Assembly: GCF_003390935.1 (NCBI RefSeq) | Contig: NZ_QNQZ01000005.1 | Span: 62,001 to 126,000, forward strand | DNA from: Lewinella sp. IMCC34191 | GTDB lineage: Bacteria > Bacteroidota > Bacteroidia > Chitinophagales > Saprospiraceae | Direction of reading: 5' to 3' | DNA: 64,000 bases | In this document: positions 1-8,134 of the stretch, piece after piece | How positions within the stretch are numbered: the first letter of the stretch is position 1 | Layout: each line of letters starts with the position of its first letter | Position numbers and translations under genes: made by a program | The notes under the pieces: model-generated | The model's input: the letters and a program-made list of their open reading frames with translations, nothing else | Told to the model about the DNA's origin: nothing | Databases searched by the model: none

Positions 1-237
1 GGAATTGACGCTGAGTCCATCGATCATGGTTCCGAGGCTGGCGCTGCCCTGCGAGCCGTTCCAATCGATGGAGGGCGTGGCCGAATTACCGGCTTTGTAG
101 AATTCGGCCTCGTAGGTGGTAGCCGAGTAAGTGACTTCCGGCGCACTGGCCCCGCCGGAGAGATTATCGATCTCGTCGCAGGACTGGGTAAAAACCACTC
201 CGATAGCTAGAAGTAAATAGAACAGTTGCGTTTTCAT
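1..237 (-). CDS. Partial lipoprotein, C-terminus beyond the window
   Basis: The first 79 codons of a minus-strand gene whose 3' part lies outside the window. The protein starts with MKTQLFYLLLAIGVVFTQSC, a signal peptide ending in a lipobox-like TQSC, so it should be lipidated at Cys20 and anchored in an outer or inner membrane. The mature part begins DEIDNLSGG and is rich in Ser, Thr, Gly and Ala, as in many surface-exposed Bacteroidota lipoproteins. No domain can be named from this fragment. The ATG at 235-237 is the only start that gives a proper signal peptide. Confidence 0.75.
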   Translation of the reverse strand, partial: MKTQLFYLLLAIGVVFTQSCDEIDNLSGGASAPEVTYSATTYEAEFYKAGNSATPSIDWNGSQGSASLGTMIDGLSVNS

Positions 238-363
238 GCTGATGTCTTGTTTGCCGCTCTATGTCTTGGATCACCCCCGGCGTTACACGACACGACACAT
301 TTTTCTCAGTCTCTACCGACATGCGGCCAAAAATCTCTTTTTTTTCATTTTGATCTGCACCGC

Positions 364-388
364 ATAATGCAATGATAATCAGCATTAT
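364..388. repeat. Inverted repeat ATAATGC/GCATTAT
   Basis: Seven-base arms (364-370 and 382-388) pair perfectly around an 11-nt spacer. It lies just ahead of the 32-bp palindrome in the region upstream of ssb. It could be a regulator site, but the arms are short and AT-rich, so chance is possible. Confidence 0.35.
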
Positions 389-402
389 AAATCGTATTTA
401 AA

Positions 403-434
403 CGTTTAAAGACGTTTATAAACGTCTTTAAACG
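403..434. promoter_or_regulatory. 32-bp perfect palindrome upstream of ssb
   Basis: Positions 403-418 read CGTTTAAAGACGTTTA and 419-434 are the exact reverse complement, with no spacer. More AAACG/CGTTT words flank it at about 393-404 and 441-444. It ends 10 bp before a TATACTTG box and would overlap the -33 region of that promoter, which is the expected place for a dimeric repressor or activator site. No regulator can be named. The symmetry is seen directly and the regulatory role is inference. Confidence 0.55.
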
Positions 435-444
435 CAAGTAAACG

Positions 445-452
445 TATACTTG
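445..452 (+). promoter_or_regulatory. Candidate -7 box TATACTTG for ssb
   Basis: Matches the Bacteroidota -7 consensus TAnnTTTG except for C at the fifth position. A TTTA at 428-431, within the palindrome arm, lies at roughly -33 spacing. It would give a 5' leader of about 150 nt for ssb. Confidence 0.3.
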
Positions 453-612
453 ACGAATAACGGATTGGGGTGCCCTCACCTTTGGACCGTCACCGAATGA
501 AAGCGATGTGTACTGCTTCACGCCGCAATCCGCCGGGGGCGATTTCATCAACCATGCTCGTGTCCATTAATTCATGCGACGACGGATGCGAGTCATACCA
601 ATCCTTTTTACC

Positions 613-1083
613 ATGCAAGTACGTAACAGTGTAACCCTCATCGGCAACGTTGGCCAGATCCCCACCGTCAAGACGCTTAACGGTGGTACCCGCGTCATCG
701 AGTTCAGTCTCGCCACTAACGACTCCTACCGTAATAAAGCGGGAGAGCGCATTACCCGCACCGAATGGCACACGATCAAAGCCTTCGGAAAGGTGGTCGA
801 CACCCTGGAGCGCTACGTCACCAAGGGCAAGCAACTGGCGGTCACCGGGGCCATCCGCTACAACCGGTGGACGGATAAGCACGACCAGACCCGCATCAGT
901 ACGGAGATCATCCTGGATGACTTCACCTTCCTCGGCTCCCGCGATAACAGTGACTACCCGAACCACGAAGACGACAAGGAAAGCTCCGAGATGATGGCGG
1001 CCGAACCGACACCGAAGAAAACGACCAAGCGGCGCGGGAAGAAGAATTCGGCTATGACGCCCGCCGAAGACCTGCCCTTTTAG
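613..1083 (+). CDS. ssb: Single-stranded DNA-binding protein
   Basis: Encodes a 156-residue SSB, which binds single-stranded DNA during replication, recombination and repair. It begins MQVRNSVTLIGNVGQ, the usual start of the OB fold, followed by EFSLATNDSY and TEWHTIKAFGK, which are typical SSB strands. After about residue 110 comes a charged, Lys/Asp/Glu-rich linker. It ends in AEDLPF, the acidic tip that recruits partner proteins. The reading frame is open upstream to 574, but the ATG at 613 matches the family start and the earlier residues (MRRRMRVIPILFT) do not. The gene stands alone, with a palindromic regulatory region upstream. Confidence 0.95.
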   Translation: MQVRNSVTLIGNVGQIPTVKTLNGGTRVIEFSLATNDSYRNKAGERITRTEWHTIKAFGKVVDTLERYVTKGKQLAVTGAIRYNRWTDKHDQTRISTEIILDDFTFLGSRDNSDYPNHEDDKESSEMMAAEPTPKKTTKRRGKKNSAMTPAEDLPF

Positions 1084-1281
1084 ATATACCGGGGCAGCTT
1101 TCCATCACCCTCCATTCTTCACCGGGGGCCGACGGGAAAGCATTTTTTGCAACACTTTGTCCTTTCCGGTAGCCGGCTGACTCGGGTGGGTACCACTTAG
1201 AGAAAACCAGGCGCCTACCATCCAAAGGCAGCAGGAAAGGCCGGGCCGGCATCGCTTCTTCGGGAGGGGTGTTGGCCCTTT

Positions 1282-2145
1282 TTATTTGACTACCTTCAAG
1301 CTAAGGTCCAGGCCGGTGGCCGAATGCGTAAGGGCTCCTACAGAAATGAAGTTTACCCCCGTCTCGGCGACCTCCCGTATGCTATCAAGCGTAATGCCTC
1401 CGCTGGCTTCGGTCTCGAAACGGTCGCCGATGTGGGCCACCGCCTCCCGCATCAGAGGAATTTCGAAGTTATCGAGCATGATGCGGTCGACCTGCCCCAC
1501 CCGCAGAACTTCCATGAGTTCCACGAGGTTGCGTACCTCCACCGTAATCGGTAACCGCATATCGTTTTCCTTAAAAAAGGACTGTACTCCCTCGATGGCT
1601 TTCGTGAGCGATCCGGCGGCGTCGACGTGATTGTCCTTGATCATGATGCGGTCGTACAGCCCGTCCCGGTAGTTGTGACCACCGCCCAGGCGTACGGCCC
1701 ATTTTTCCAGGAAGCGAAGGTTCGGGGTGGTTTTCCGGGTATCCAGCACCTTTACGGGCAGATCTTCTACTTCGAAGGCGTAGCGATTGGTCAGGGTGGC
1801 AATGCCGCTCATCCGCTGCATCGTATTCAGCACGAGCCGTTCCCCCTGTAGCAGTGCGCGCGAGTTACAGGTAACGAAAAATGCCTCGTCCCCGACCTCC
1901 ATGAAATCCCCGTCCTTCATGCGCTGGTCGAACTCCGCGGTCGGATCGAGGTATTCGAAGATCATGCGCGCCATCTCGACGCCCGCCAGGATGCCGACGT
2001 CCTTTACCAGGAGGCGGGCCGTATCGCGCTTATTCGGGGGGATGGTGGCTTCGCTCGTAAAATCACCCGCACCCACATCTTCGGCGAGGGCCTCGGTGAT
2101 AAACTGAAGGATACGTTGGCGAAGGCTTTCATCTAATCCCGACAT
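1282..2145 (-). CDS. nadC: Nicotinate-nucleotide pyrophosphorylase (quinolinate phosphoribosyltransferase)
   Basis: A 287-residue enzyme that converts quinolinate and PRPP to nicotinate mononucleotide, CO2 and pyrophosphate in de novo NAD synthesis. Family motifs are present in order: EDVGAGDFTS near the N-terminus, LDTRKTTPNLR and RLGGGHNYRDGL in the middle (substrate-binding Arg, Lys and His), IMIKDNH, then VEVRNL, MLDNF, EASGGI and ISVGALTHS in the barrel. The length is normal. The gene lies convergent to ssb. A TACCTTTG box about 60 nt upstream (2207-2214) is the likely promoter, shared with the divergent HD-domain gene region. Confidence 0.95.
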   Translation of the reverse strand: MSGLDESLRQRILQFITEALAEDVGAGDFTSEATIPPNKRDTARLLVKDVGILAGVEMARMIFEYLDPTAEFDQRMKDGDFMEVGDEAFFVTCNSRALLQGERLVLNTMQRMSGIATLTNRYAFEVEDLPVKVLDTRKTTPNLRFLEKWAVRLGGGHNYRDGLYDRIMIKDNHVDAAGSLTKAIEGVQSFFKENDMRLPITVEVRNLVELMEVLRVGQVDRIMLDNFEIPLMREAVAHIGDRFETEASGGITLDSIREVAETGVNFISVGALTHSATGLDLSLKVVK

Positions 2146-2206
2146 AACTTTACATTAGTGCCCGGCCACCGCGGCCGGTGATGATTTTCGGTGTGATTTC
2201 CGGCCG

Positions 2207-2214
2207 CAAAGGTA
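2207..2214 (-). promoter_or_regulatory. Candidate -7 box TACCTTTG for nadC
   Basis: Reads TACCTTTG on the minus strand, an exact match to the Bacteroidota TAnnTTTG element. It lies about 60 nt upstream of the nadC ATG. A GTTTA sequence sits about 19-23 nt further upstream as a weak -33 element. Confidence 0.4.
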
Positions 2215-2245
2215 AGCCTTCCAGCGTCCACATAAACTATGTCAC

Positions 2246-2848
2246 GTGGTCGAAGCCTATTTTAAGGACATCAGCGAAGGAATAGGTTGCCCCGACCGGG
2301 CATGGGGTAACGTCGAAAAGGCCTACGCGGGCCGGGCCTATCACAACCTAAGCCACCTGAAAGAAATGCTCGGTCATCTGGCCGATCACCCCGCTCCGAA
2401 AGATCCGGTGGTTTTTGGAATAGCGCTGGTGTTTCACGACATCGTGCACAAACCTACCCGTTCCGACAATGAACACCGCAGTGCCCTTTCGGCAACCCGC
2501 TTACTCGAAGAAGGCGGAAAGCTACCGGCCGAGCGCATCCAGCGATGCGCGGAACTGATCATGGCCACTAAACAGCACCTTCCATCCGAACACGATGACG
2601 GCGACGAAGCCTTGTTGATTGACCTGGACTTAGCGGTCTTGGCCCGGTCCCCGTCCGAATACGATCAATATACCGCAGCCCTGCGCAAGGAGTTCTGGAT
2701 GGTGCCGGGATTCGTCTTTCGCAACGGCCGACGCAAAGTACTGACCGCCTTCCTCGATCGGCCGAATATCTACCACACGCAAGTGGGGAAGAAAGACTAC
2801 GAAACACCGGCTCGGGAAAATCTGTGGCGGGAACTCCGGGAACTGTAG
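2246..2848 (+). CDS. HD-domain metal-dependent hydrolase, function unknown
   Basis: A 200-residue protein of the predicted HD-superfamily phosphohydrolases (COG4339-like). Metal ligands are visible: YHNLSH (His33, His37), FHD (His64, Asp65) and a later Asp in LIDLDLAVL. Proteins of this family occur widely, but their substrate is not established. The start is taken as GTG at 2246, giving MVEAYFKDISEG. The nearby ATG at 2239 is out of frame and closes after eight codons. It is transcribed away from nadC and ends 8 bp before the convergent SCO1-type gene. Confidence 0.8.
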   Translation: MVEAYFKDISEGIGCPDRAWGNVEKAYAGRAYHNLSHLKEMLGHLADHPAPKDPVVFGIALVFHDIVHKPTRSDNEHRSALSATRLLEEGGKLPAERIQRCAELIMATKQHLPSEHDDGDEALLIDLDLAVLARSPSEYDQYTAALRKEFWMVPGFVFRNGRRKVLTAFLDRPNIYHTQVGKKDYETPARENLWRELREL

Positions 2849-2855
2849 TTGTAAA

Positions 2856-3563
2856 TTAACGGGCAGGTTGCTGGTCCAGCAGCTTTTCGATGTCTTCCAT
2901 CAGGTGGGTCACTTCTTCCTCGTCCAATCCACTGGCGTAAGCGCGTACAAAACCTTCCCGGTCGACCAGGACGATGTATCCGCTGTGATTGAATCCTCCC
3001 TCGGCGGAAGGATCCTCCATCGCGATGCTGAGGTAGTCCTCGTCCAGGTCGTATATCTCGAACTTATCGCCGTAAATGAAGCGCCAGCGGTCCAGGTCTT
3101 CAATACCAAGCTTGCCCGCGTAATCCGTCATTTTCTCCGGGGTGTCCCGCTTCGGGTCGATGGAAAAGGAGACCAGGCGAAAATCCGGATTATCCTTGAA
3201 TCGGTCTTCCAACCGAAGCATCTGGCTCTTCACCTTCGGGCAGATTGTCGGACAGGAAGTAAAGAAGAAATCGGCGACGTAGACCTTGCCCCGCAGGTTT
3301 TCACTCCCGAAGGGACGGTTAGACTGATCGACGAATTTCCAGTCGCGCACGGGCTCCGGGGTCACTACACCGGTCTCCGTATCGAAGGGGTGATTCCCCG
3401 GATATCCGAGGCTATCGAGTAATAAGTAACCTGTTTCTTCGTCTACCGGATGATGCTGCAGGTAGGCCGGTGCGTGCTCCGGCTCAATCCCTTCATCGTG
3501 ATCGTGGCAGGCGACAAAAAACAGGGGCAGGGCTGCTACGGAGGCTATCTTCCAAAACTTCAT
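2856..3563 (-). CDS. SCO1/SenC-family copper chaperone lipoprotein
   Basis: A 235-residue lipoprotein with a thioredoxin fold. SCO proteins deliver copper to the CuA centre of cytochrome c oxidase or act as thiol reductants. It starts MKFWKIASVA and has a lipobox FVAC (Cys19). The copper-binding motif SCPTICP (Cys104, Cys108) and the distal His193 in FNHSGY are all present. A His-rich stretch (CHDHDEG...EHAPAYLQHHP) follows the lipidated cysteine and could bind extra metal. The frame is open upstream to 3746, but the ATG at 3563 gives a proper signal peptide, and a longer form would overlap the upstream gene. No oxidase genes are adjacent. Confidence 0.9.
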   Translation of the reverse strand: MKFWKIASVAALPLFFVACHDHDEGIEPEHAPAYLQHHPVDEETGYLLLDSLGYPGNHPFDTETGVVTPEPVRDWKFVDQSNRPFGSENLRGKVYVADFFFTSCPTICPKVKSQMLRLEDRFKDNPDFRLVSFSIDPKRDTPEKMTDYAGKLGIEDLDRWRFIYGDKFEIYDLDEDYLSIAMEDPSAEGGFNHSGYIVLVDREGFVRAYASGLDEEEVTHLMEDIEKLLDQQPAR

Positions 3564-3643
3564 AGCGGAAGAACACCACGGCCGGAGGGAGGTTGATGCG
3601 AGCCCGGAGACCTTACTTTTATCTGACCCGAGCTGCGGAATTC

Positions 3644-4537
3644 CTAGCTGACGTACCGTTTCTTGAAGGCTCGTCCGATGCTTCGCCGGATATTCCACGC
3701 GCGGTCCAGGCGACCGACGCTCATCTGCTGGTATTCCCTTTCCCAAAAGGACGGGCTATACTGCTTCCATAAGCCGTATCCCGCGTGAATGAGGTTTCCG
3801 AGAAAGTCCCACGGCTTCGGTGATCCGATGAAGTGGAACACGGCCCGGTCGTAGTCCGGCTTTTTGTAGTGAGCGAGAAAGGCCACGTTGTAATTCTTCG
3901 GCAGGTGCCGAAAGTTGCCCCCACATACGCGATTGAGGATTGTCTGGTCCACGGTGGGGATGGTTTCGGGACGATCTTTAACGATGTCCCGCCAGACTTT
4001 GGTGATGTCCTTTTCCTTCCAGGCATCAATGTCCATCAGGAGCACGCCGGAGTTGAAGTAGGACATCTCCCGGTCGAAACCGCGATCGAGAAAGTAGGGC
4101 AGGTCATTCGTGTACGCGACGCTCCCGCCCAGCACGGCCGCGATTACGTGTCCTTCCATATCGAGATCCTGAAGGGGAAGCACGTCGATATCGATCACCA
4201 GGTCGCTATCCAGGTAGAGGACTCTGGACGCGTCGATATAGTCGGGTATCAGGAGGCGGCCGTAGGGAGTAAGATCGCCGAGCAGGCGGGGCAGTCCCTT
4301 GAATTCCTCATCGGCGTCGTACTCGATAAAGCGGTATTCGCCTGTAAAATTAAGCTTGCTAAAAAGCGTCCGGATATTCCCCATGTGGTGCTCCGGCATA
4401 TTGGAACACATGATATTGATGATCAGCCGTTCCGGCTGGCTACAATTCTGAATCAGCGACGTCACCGTAGCCCCCAGACCGGGCAGACCGCCAACATTGA
4501 CGCTAAAGACTACGTGAAAGCGGGTATCCTCGGTCAT
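3644..4537 (-). CDS. Glycosyltransferase family 8 protein
   Basis: A 297-residue cytosolic glycosyltransferase of the GT8 fold, a retaining enzyme that moves a sugar from a nucleotide-sugar to an acceptor such as lipopolysaccharide or a glycan. It shows FHVVFSVN at the start, the metal-binding DxD motif in LYLDSDLV (Asp110, Asp112), SYFNSGVLLMDI, and the C-terminal HFIGSPKPWD motif. Donor and acceptor cannot be told from the sequence. It stands alone between a SCO1-type gene and dsbD, on the same strand, with its own TACCTTTG box at 4580-4587. No other cell-wall or polysaccharide genes are near. Confidence 0.88.
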   Translation of the reverse strand: MTEDTRFHVVFSVNVGGLPGLGATVTSLIQNCSQPERLIINIMCSNMPEHHMGNIRTLFSKLNFTGEYRFIEYDADEEFKGLPRLLGDLTPYGRLLIPDYIDASRVLYLDSDLVIDIDVLPLQDLDMEGHVIAAVLGGSVAYTNDLPYFLDRGFDREMSYFNSGVLLMDIDAWKEKDITKVWRDIVKDRPETIPTVDQTILNRVCGGNFRHLPKNYNVAFLAHYKKPDYDRAVFHFIGSPKPWDFLGNLIHAGYGLWKQYSPSFWEREYQQMSVGRLDRAWNIRRSIGRAFKKRYVS

Positions 4538-4579
4538 ACTTATACATTTACGGTAGGCTCAAAAGAACCGGTTCGTTCT

Positions 4580-4587
4580 CAAAGGTA
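4580..4587 (-). promoter_or_regulatory. Candidate -7 box TACCTTTG for the GT8 gene
   Basis: An exact TAnnTTTG match on the minus strand about 43 nt upstream of the glycosyltransferase start. The -33 element is not clear. Confidence 0.38.
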
Positions 4588-4640
4588 AGCTTCCCACTTA
4601 GCATAGTACGTTCCGGATACGATCTGATTCTCTTCGCTGC

Positions 4641-7226
4641 CTACTTTAAGCCCTGAAAAGCCTCGAGTCCGCAGCGCAGGAAGGCTTCGTACTTTTCCTC
4701 ATCCGGTGTGTAGGCGACCGGTGGATTCAGGGTCTGCCCGTCCGGAGAAACCAGCACGTAATAGGGCTGGGTAGCGTGTTGAAAAACGCTTTGCTGGAAA
4801 TAGTGCCACTTTTCCCCTACCTGGTCGATGAGGAAGTTTCGGCCCGATCCGTCCAGTCGGGTAACCTCGCGTTGCTGCTCGGCCGGGAGCTCCTTCCGGT
4901 CGTCCACGTATAAGCTGATGAGGACGTAATCTTCGGTGAGCAGGTTGTTGATGCGATCCTGGCTCCATACGTTCTCTTCCATCTTGCGGCAGTTCACGCA
5001 GGTGTAGCCCGTGAAGTCCAGCATGACGGGCTTATTCACTTCCTTAGCGTAGGCCAGCCCGGCATCCAGGTCTTTGAAACAGGTGATCCCCTGGGGGCAG
5101 TCGCACGGATTGAGGTAACTGTAGCAGACGGGGGGTGCGATGCCGCTCAGTAAATTTAGCGATTCGTAGCTACCGCTGTCCTCATTCTTGGTGAATCCGA
5201 AGGCGAGATACACAGCAAACAGGACACTCGCGGCCGCCACGATACCGGCCACCGGCCCGATCTTGCGCTTGCTGCTATCGTGCGGGAAACTGATCAGGCG
5301 GAGCAAGTAGGCGGCGATGCCCAGCGCGCACAGGATCCAGATAATCAGGAAGGGCTCGATACGCAGCAGGTTCCAGTCCCCCACCAGGTCGGCGTTGCTG
5401 AGAAATTTGAAGGCCAGGGCCAACTCGACAAAGCCGAGGACGACCTTCACGCTGTTAAGCCACCCACCGGATTTGGGCATATTGTTCAGTACGCCCGGGA
5501 AGGCGGCAAACAGGGCGAACGGCAGGCCCAGGGCTACCCCGAAACCGGCCATCCCGGCGGTAAGCGGCCAGGCACCGTCGCTAACGGCCTCCACCAACAG
5601 GCTACCGAGGATCGGACCGGTACAGCTAAAGGAGACCAGCGCCAGCGTGAGCGCCATGAAGAAGATCCCCACCGTTCCCCCGACGCCCTCCGCCTGGCTG
5701 GCCCGGTTACTCCAGCTCTGCGGCAGGGTCAGCTCGTAGAATCCGAAGAAGCTACCCGCAAAGACCACGAACACGACAAAGAAGATCATATTCAGCCAGA
5801 TGTTACTGGCGATGTTGTTCAGAATTCCCGGGTCGATGCCGGCGATGAGGTGGAAGGGCACGCTCAACAGTACGTAGATCAAAAAGATGAAGAAGCCGTA
5901 CAGCGCCGCTCGCTTGATGCCTTCGGCGCGGCTGCCCCCACTCTTGGTGAAAAAGCTCACCGTGAGGGGGATCATGGGAAAAATACAGGGCATGATCAGC
6001 GCGAAAAAGCCACCCAGCAGACCGAGCCCGAAGATGGACCACAGACTCTGTCCGCGCGTAGCGGCCTCCCCTACGTTGCAGGCGGCGATGGGCTCGGCGT
6101 TGATGGCGTAATCGTCACCACTGCCGGATGTCGTAGTAGCCACCGCGGCATCGGTATTACCGTCTTCCCTGATGCCGTCGATGACGGTCTCTCCCGTAGC
6201 GGGATCGAAACTGAAGGGGATGTCCCGCGGGGGCAGGCACATCTCGTCGTTGCAGGTTTGGAAGGTTAGGTACCCTTCAATGGGCTGGCTGTCCGGTGCG
6301 CGGACGACCTGGCTATAAGTCACGGTGCCCCCGTCGATCTTGGCGACCTCGGCCTCCCAGGTCGTGTCGTATTTTTTCTTCAGGTGATCAGCCGTTTCCG
6401 TGACGGTTCCGAGCGCTTCCACGCCGTCCGTTCCGGTGATGGCCCACTCCGTTGGGATTGGACCGATCGTCGGGTCGACGTCCTTGCTGTACACCGTCCA
6501 GGATTCGGCCATGGTACCGGTCAGGGACAAGCGGTAGCGGTCGCCGCCCATTTCCTCCACGAGCAGTGCCCAGCTGACGGGCTCGTCTTCGCTGGGCGGG
6601 GGAAGGCTTACCCGGTGACTCGCGATGATCTCCTCTGCCGGCATATTGGCCTCCTGATCAGTCTGGGGGGTGGCGGTCGCAGGGGTAGTCGCTTCGGATA
6701 CTATTTCCGGTTCCGGGGCCGGGGAAGGCGTTTTTTCCTGCGCTCCGTCGCCCGTCTCTACCTTCGTTGCCGGGGCGGTTAGGGAAAAGTTGAACGGCTC
6801 CGTGGTAGGCGGCAGGCACTGGGTATCGTCGCAGCACATATACTCCACCTCACCGGTGATAGGCCGGGCGTAATCGAGGATGCGGACGGTTTGGGTAAAA
6901 ACGGTGGGTTCGTCGCTCAGGAATTTGATCACATTGACGCCGAAGAGGTCATCTACTCCTTCCTTCCGGTGGCCTTCTTCTTCGGTTTGCCCGACTTTCT
7001 CGTAGTGGTCCCCCTCCTCCCAGTAGAAGGTCGTGGGTACCGGTCCGCCGTCGTCGGTATACTGGCTGTAGATCGACCAGCCCGGATCCGCCTTTGCTAT
7101 GGCGACGAGTTCAAAGCGGTCTCTCTCCAGGTGGCGCGCTTCGAAGGTCCACGAAATTGGGCTGGCAAACTGCGCCAGCAGGGTAGTGGAAAAGAGGCTG
7201 AAGAAAAGAATGAGCCGTGGGGCCAT
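4641..7226 (-). CDS. dsbD: DsbD-type thiol:disulfide interchange protein with two N-terminal domains
   Basis: An 861-residue inner-membrane protein that carries reducing power from cytoplasmic thioredoxin to the periplasm. It has a signal peptide and then two DsbD-alpha-like domains: residues about 20-155 with CCDDTQCLPP, and about 215-345 with CNDEMCLPP. An acidic Pro/Thr linker joins them. Next is an eight-helix DsbD-beta channel (about 395-680) with MPCIFPMIPLTV and SCTGPILGSL, which hold the transmembrane cysteine pair. It ends in a thioredoxin-like gamma domain (about 715-855) with TGYTCVNCRKM. Most family members carry one alpha domain. The second copy keeps the CxxxxCLPP core, so it may also be redox-active. 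Confidence 0.93.
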   Translation of the reverse strand: MAPRLILFFSLFSTTLLAQFASPISWTFEARHLERDRFELVAIAKADPGWSIYSQYTDDGGPVPTTFYWEEGDHYEKVGQTEEEGHRKEGVDDLFGVNVIKFLSDEPTVFTQTVRILDYARPITGEVEYMCCDDTQCLPPTTEPFNFSLTAPATKVETGDGAQEKTPSPAPEPEIVSEATTPATATPQTDQEANMPAEEIIASHRVSLPPPSEDEPVSWALLVEEMGGDRYRLSLTGTMAESWTVYSKDVDPTIGPIPTEWAITGTDGVEALGTVTETADHLKKKYDTTWEAEVAKIDGGTVTYSQVVRAPDSQPIEGYLTFQTCNDEMCLPPRDIPFSFDPATGETVIDGIREDGNTDAAVATTTSGSGDDYAINAEPIAACNVGEAATRGQSLWSIFGLGLLGGFFALIMPCIFPMIPLTVSFFTKSGGSRAEGIKRAALYGFFIFLIYVLLSVPFHLIAGIDPGILNNIASNIWLNMIFFVVFVVFAGSFFGFYELTLPQSWSNRASQAEGVGGTVGIFFMALTLALVSFSCTGPILGSLLVEAVSDGAWPLTAGMAGFGVALGLPFALFAAFPGVLNNMPKSGGWLNSVKVVLGFVELALAFKFLSNADLVGDWNLLRIEPFLIIWILCALGIAAYLLRLISFPHDSSKRKIGPVAGIVAAASVLFAVYLAFGFTKNEDSGSYESLNLLSGIAPPVCYSYLNPCDCPQGITCFKDLDAGLAYAKEVNKPVMLDFTGYTCVNCRKMEENVWSQDRINNLLTEDYVLISLYVDDRKELPAEQQREVTRLDGSGRNFLIDQVGEKWHYFQQSVFQHATQPYYVLVSPDGQTLNPPVAYTPDEEKYEAFLRCGLEAFQGLK

Positions 7227-7425
7227 GAGAAAGCGATTTACCGATAGCTGTAAAGATCGAAAAACATAACGCGGCCGGGGGCCGGGTGGTTATGTCGCGC
7301 CGGGAAAGCGGTATTCGCTTTTGCTGGGTTGTTGATCTCGGCCCGGAGGGCACTCGACCTTGGAGCGTGGTGCAAGTCCATACTCCCAGCAATTACCGTC
7401 ATTCCCCCGGCAGAGAAGCCCGGAC

Positions 7426-8130
7426 CTAAGCCAGCAATAGAAACATGGCCGGTCGCTTCTGAATTTCCGCCCCCCGCTCCAGCGCCCACTCTCCCGCCGG
7501 AGCGGTGTATATCCATTCCGTTTCCGTGGTCAGGTCGACGGCGGCGCAGAACAGCGTCGTGGGCGACAGTGCCTCCCGGGCGACCTCGATGGTCGCTTGA
7601 TTCCGGTAAGGCGCTTCAATCCACAGTTGGGTCTGCTTATAGCGGCGGCTTTCGCCTTCCAGGCGCTTTAGGTCCTTGGCCAGCTGGGGGCGCTTGGGGC
7701 TCAGGTAGCCGTGAAAAGTAAAGGACTGTCCGTTCAGGCCCGAAGCCATGACACTTAACAGGATCGCACTGGGACCGACGAGCGGTACCACTTTGATACC
7801 CCGCTGGTGGGCTAAGCGAACCAGCCTGGCTCCCGGGTCGGCAACCCCCGGTGCACCGGCATCGGAAAGCAATCCAACGTCTTCTCCATCCTGCGCGGGA
7901 GCCAGAAAATCGGGCAATTCCTCGGGCCGCGTTCGCTTATTGAGTTCGTAGTAAGTGCATTCCTGCAGCCGGTGATCGAGTTCGACTTCCTTCAAGAAGG
8001 CGCGGGCCACTTTGCCCGTTTCCACCACGAAATGCCTGAGCCGCCGGGTGATCGCTAGCGTAGCGGGCGGAATCGTGTCGATCGCTCCCGGTCCGAGAGT
8101 GGAAGGAATGAGGTAAAGGGTACCGGCCAT
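7426..8130 (-). CDS. RsmI-like SAM-dependent methyltransferase (short form)
   Basis: A 234-residue enzyme of the tetrapyrrole-methylase fold, related to RsmI, which 2'-O-methylates C1402 of 16S rRNA. Visible motifs are GTLYLIPSTLG at the N-terminus, LLSDAGAPGVADPG (SAM-binding region, compare the RsmI GTPGISDPG) and LVGPSAILLSVMASGL. It is shorter than full RsmI (about 280 residues) and has no long C-terminal domain. Many Bacteroidota carry such a short paralogue besides true RsmI, so the target is uncertain. It starts 4 nt after the mqnC stop and is probably co-transcribed with it. Confidence 0.82.
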   Translation of the reverse strand: MAGTLYLIPSTLGPGAIDTIPPATLAITRRLRHFVVETGKVARAFLKEVELDHRLQECTYYELNKRTRPEELPDFLAPAQDGEDVGLLSDAGAPGVADPGARLVRLAHQRGIKVVPLVGPSAILLSVMASGLNGQSFTFHGYLSPKRPQLAKDLKRLEGESRRYKQTQLWIEAPYRNQATIEVAREALSPTTLFCAAVDLTTETEWIYTAPAGEWALERGAEIQKRPAMFLLLA

Positions 8131-8134
8131 GCCG

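Larger units (their letters stand above)
238..612. other. Intergenic region between the lipoprotein and ssb, with inverted repeats
   Basis: A 375-bp region between divergent genes with no credible coding sequence. It is AT-richer than the flanking genes. It holds an ATAATGC...GCATTAT inverted repeat (364-370 and 382-388), a 32-bp perfect palindrome (403-434) and a promoter-like TATACTTG (445-452), all oriented sensibly for control of ssb. The remaining stretch from about 460 to 612 would be a long 5' leader, and nothing structured was recognised in it. Confidence 0.6.

Noticed and set aside
1240-1281. Terminator after ssb/nadC
   Set aside because: The GGCC arms pair only partly, and the hairpin was too imperfect to call.
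2161-2180. CCGGCC...GGCCGG inverted repeat as a terminator
   Set aside because: No T-tract on either strand, and it lies between divergent genes.
2239-2262. ATG at 2239 as the start of the HD-domain gene
   Set aside because: It is out of frame with the HD-domain protein and ends after eight codons.
5280-6269. Long plus-strand open frame (329 codons) opposite dsbD
   Set aside because: It lies antisense to a gene with clear domains, and its residues are typical of a GC-rich shadow frame.
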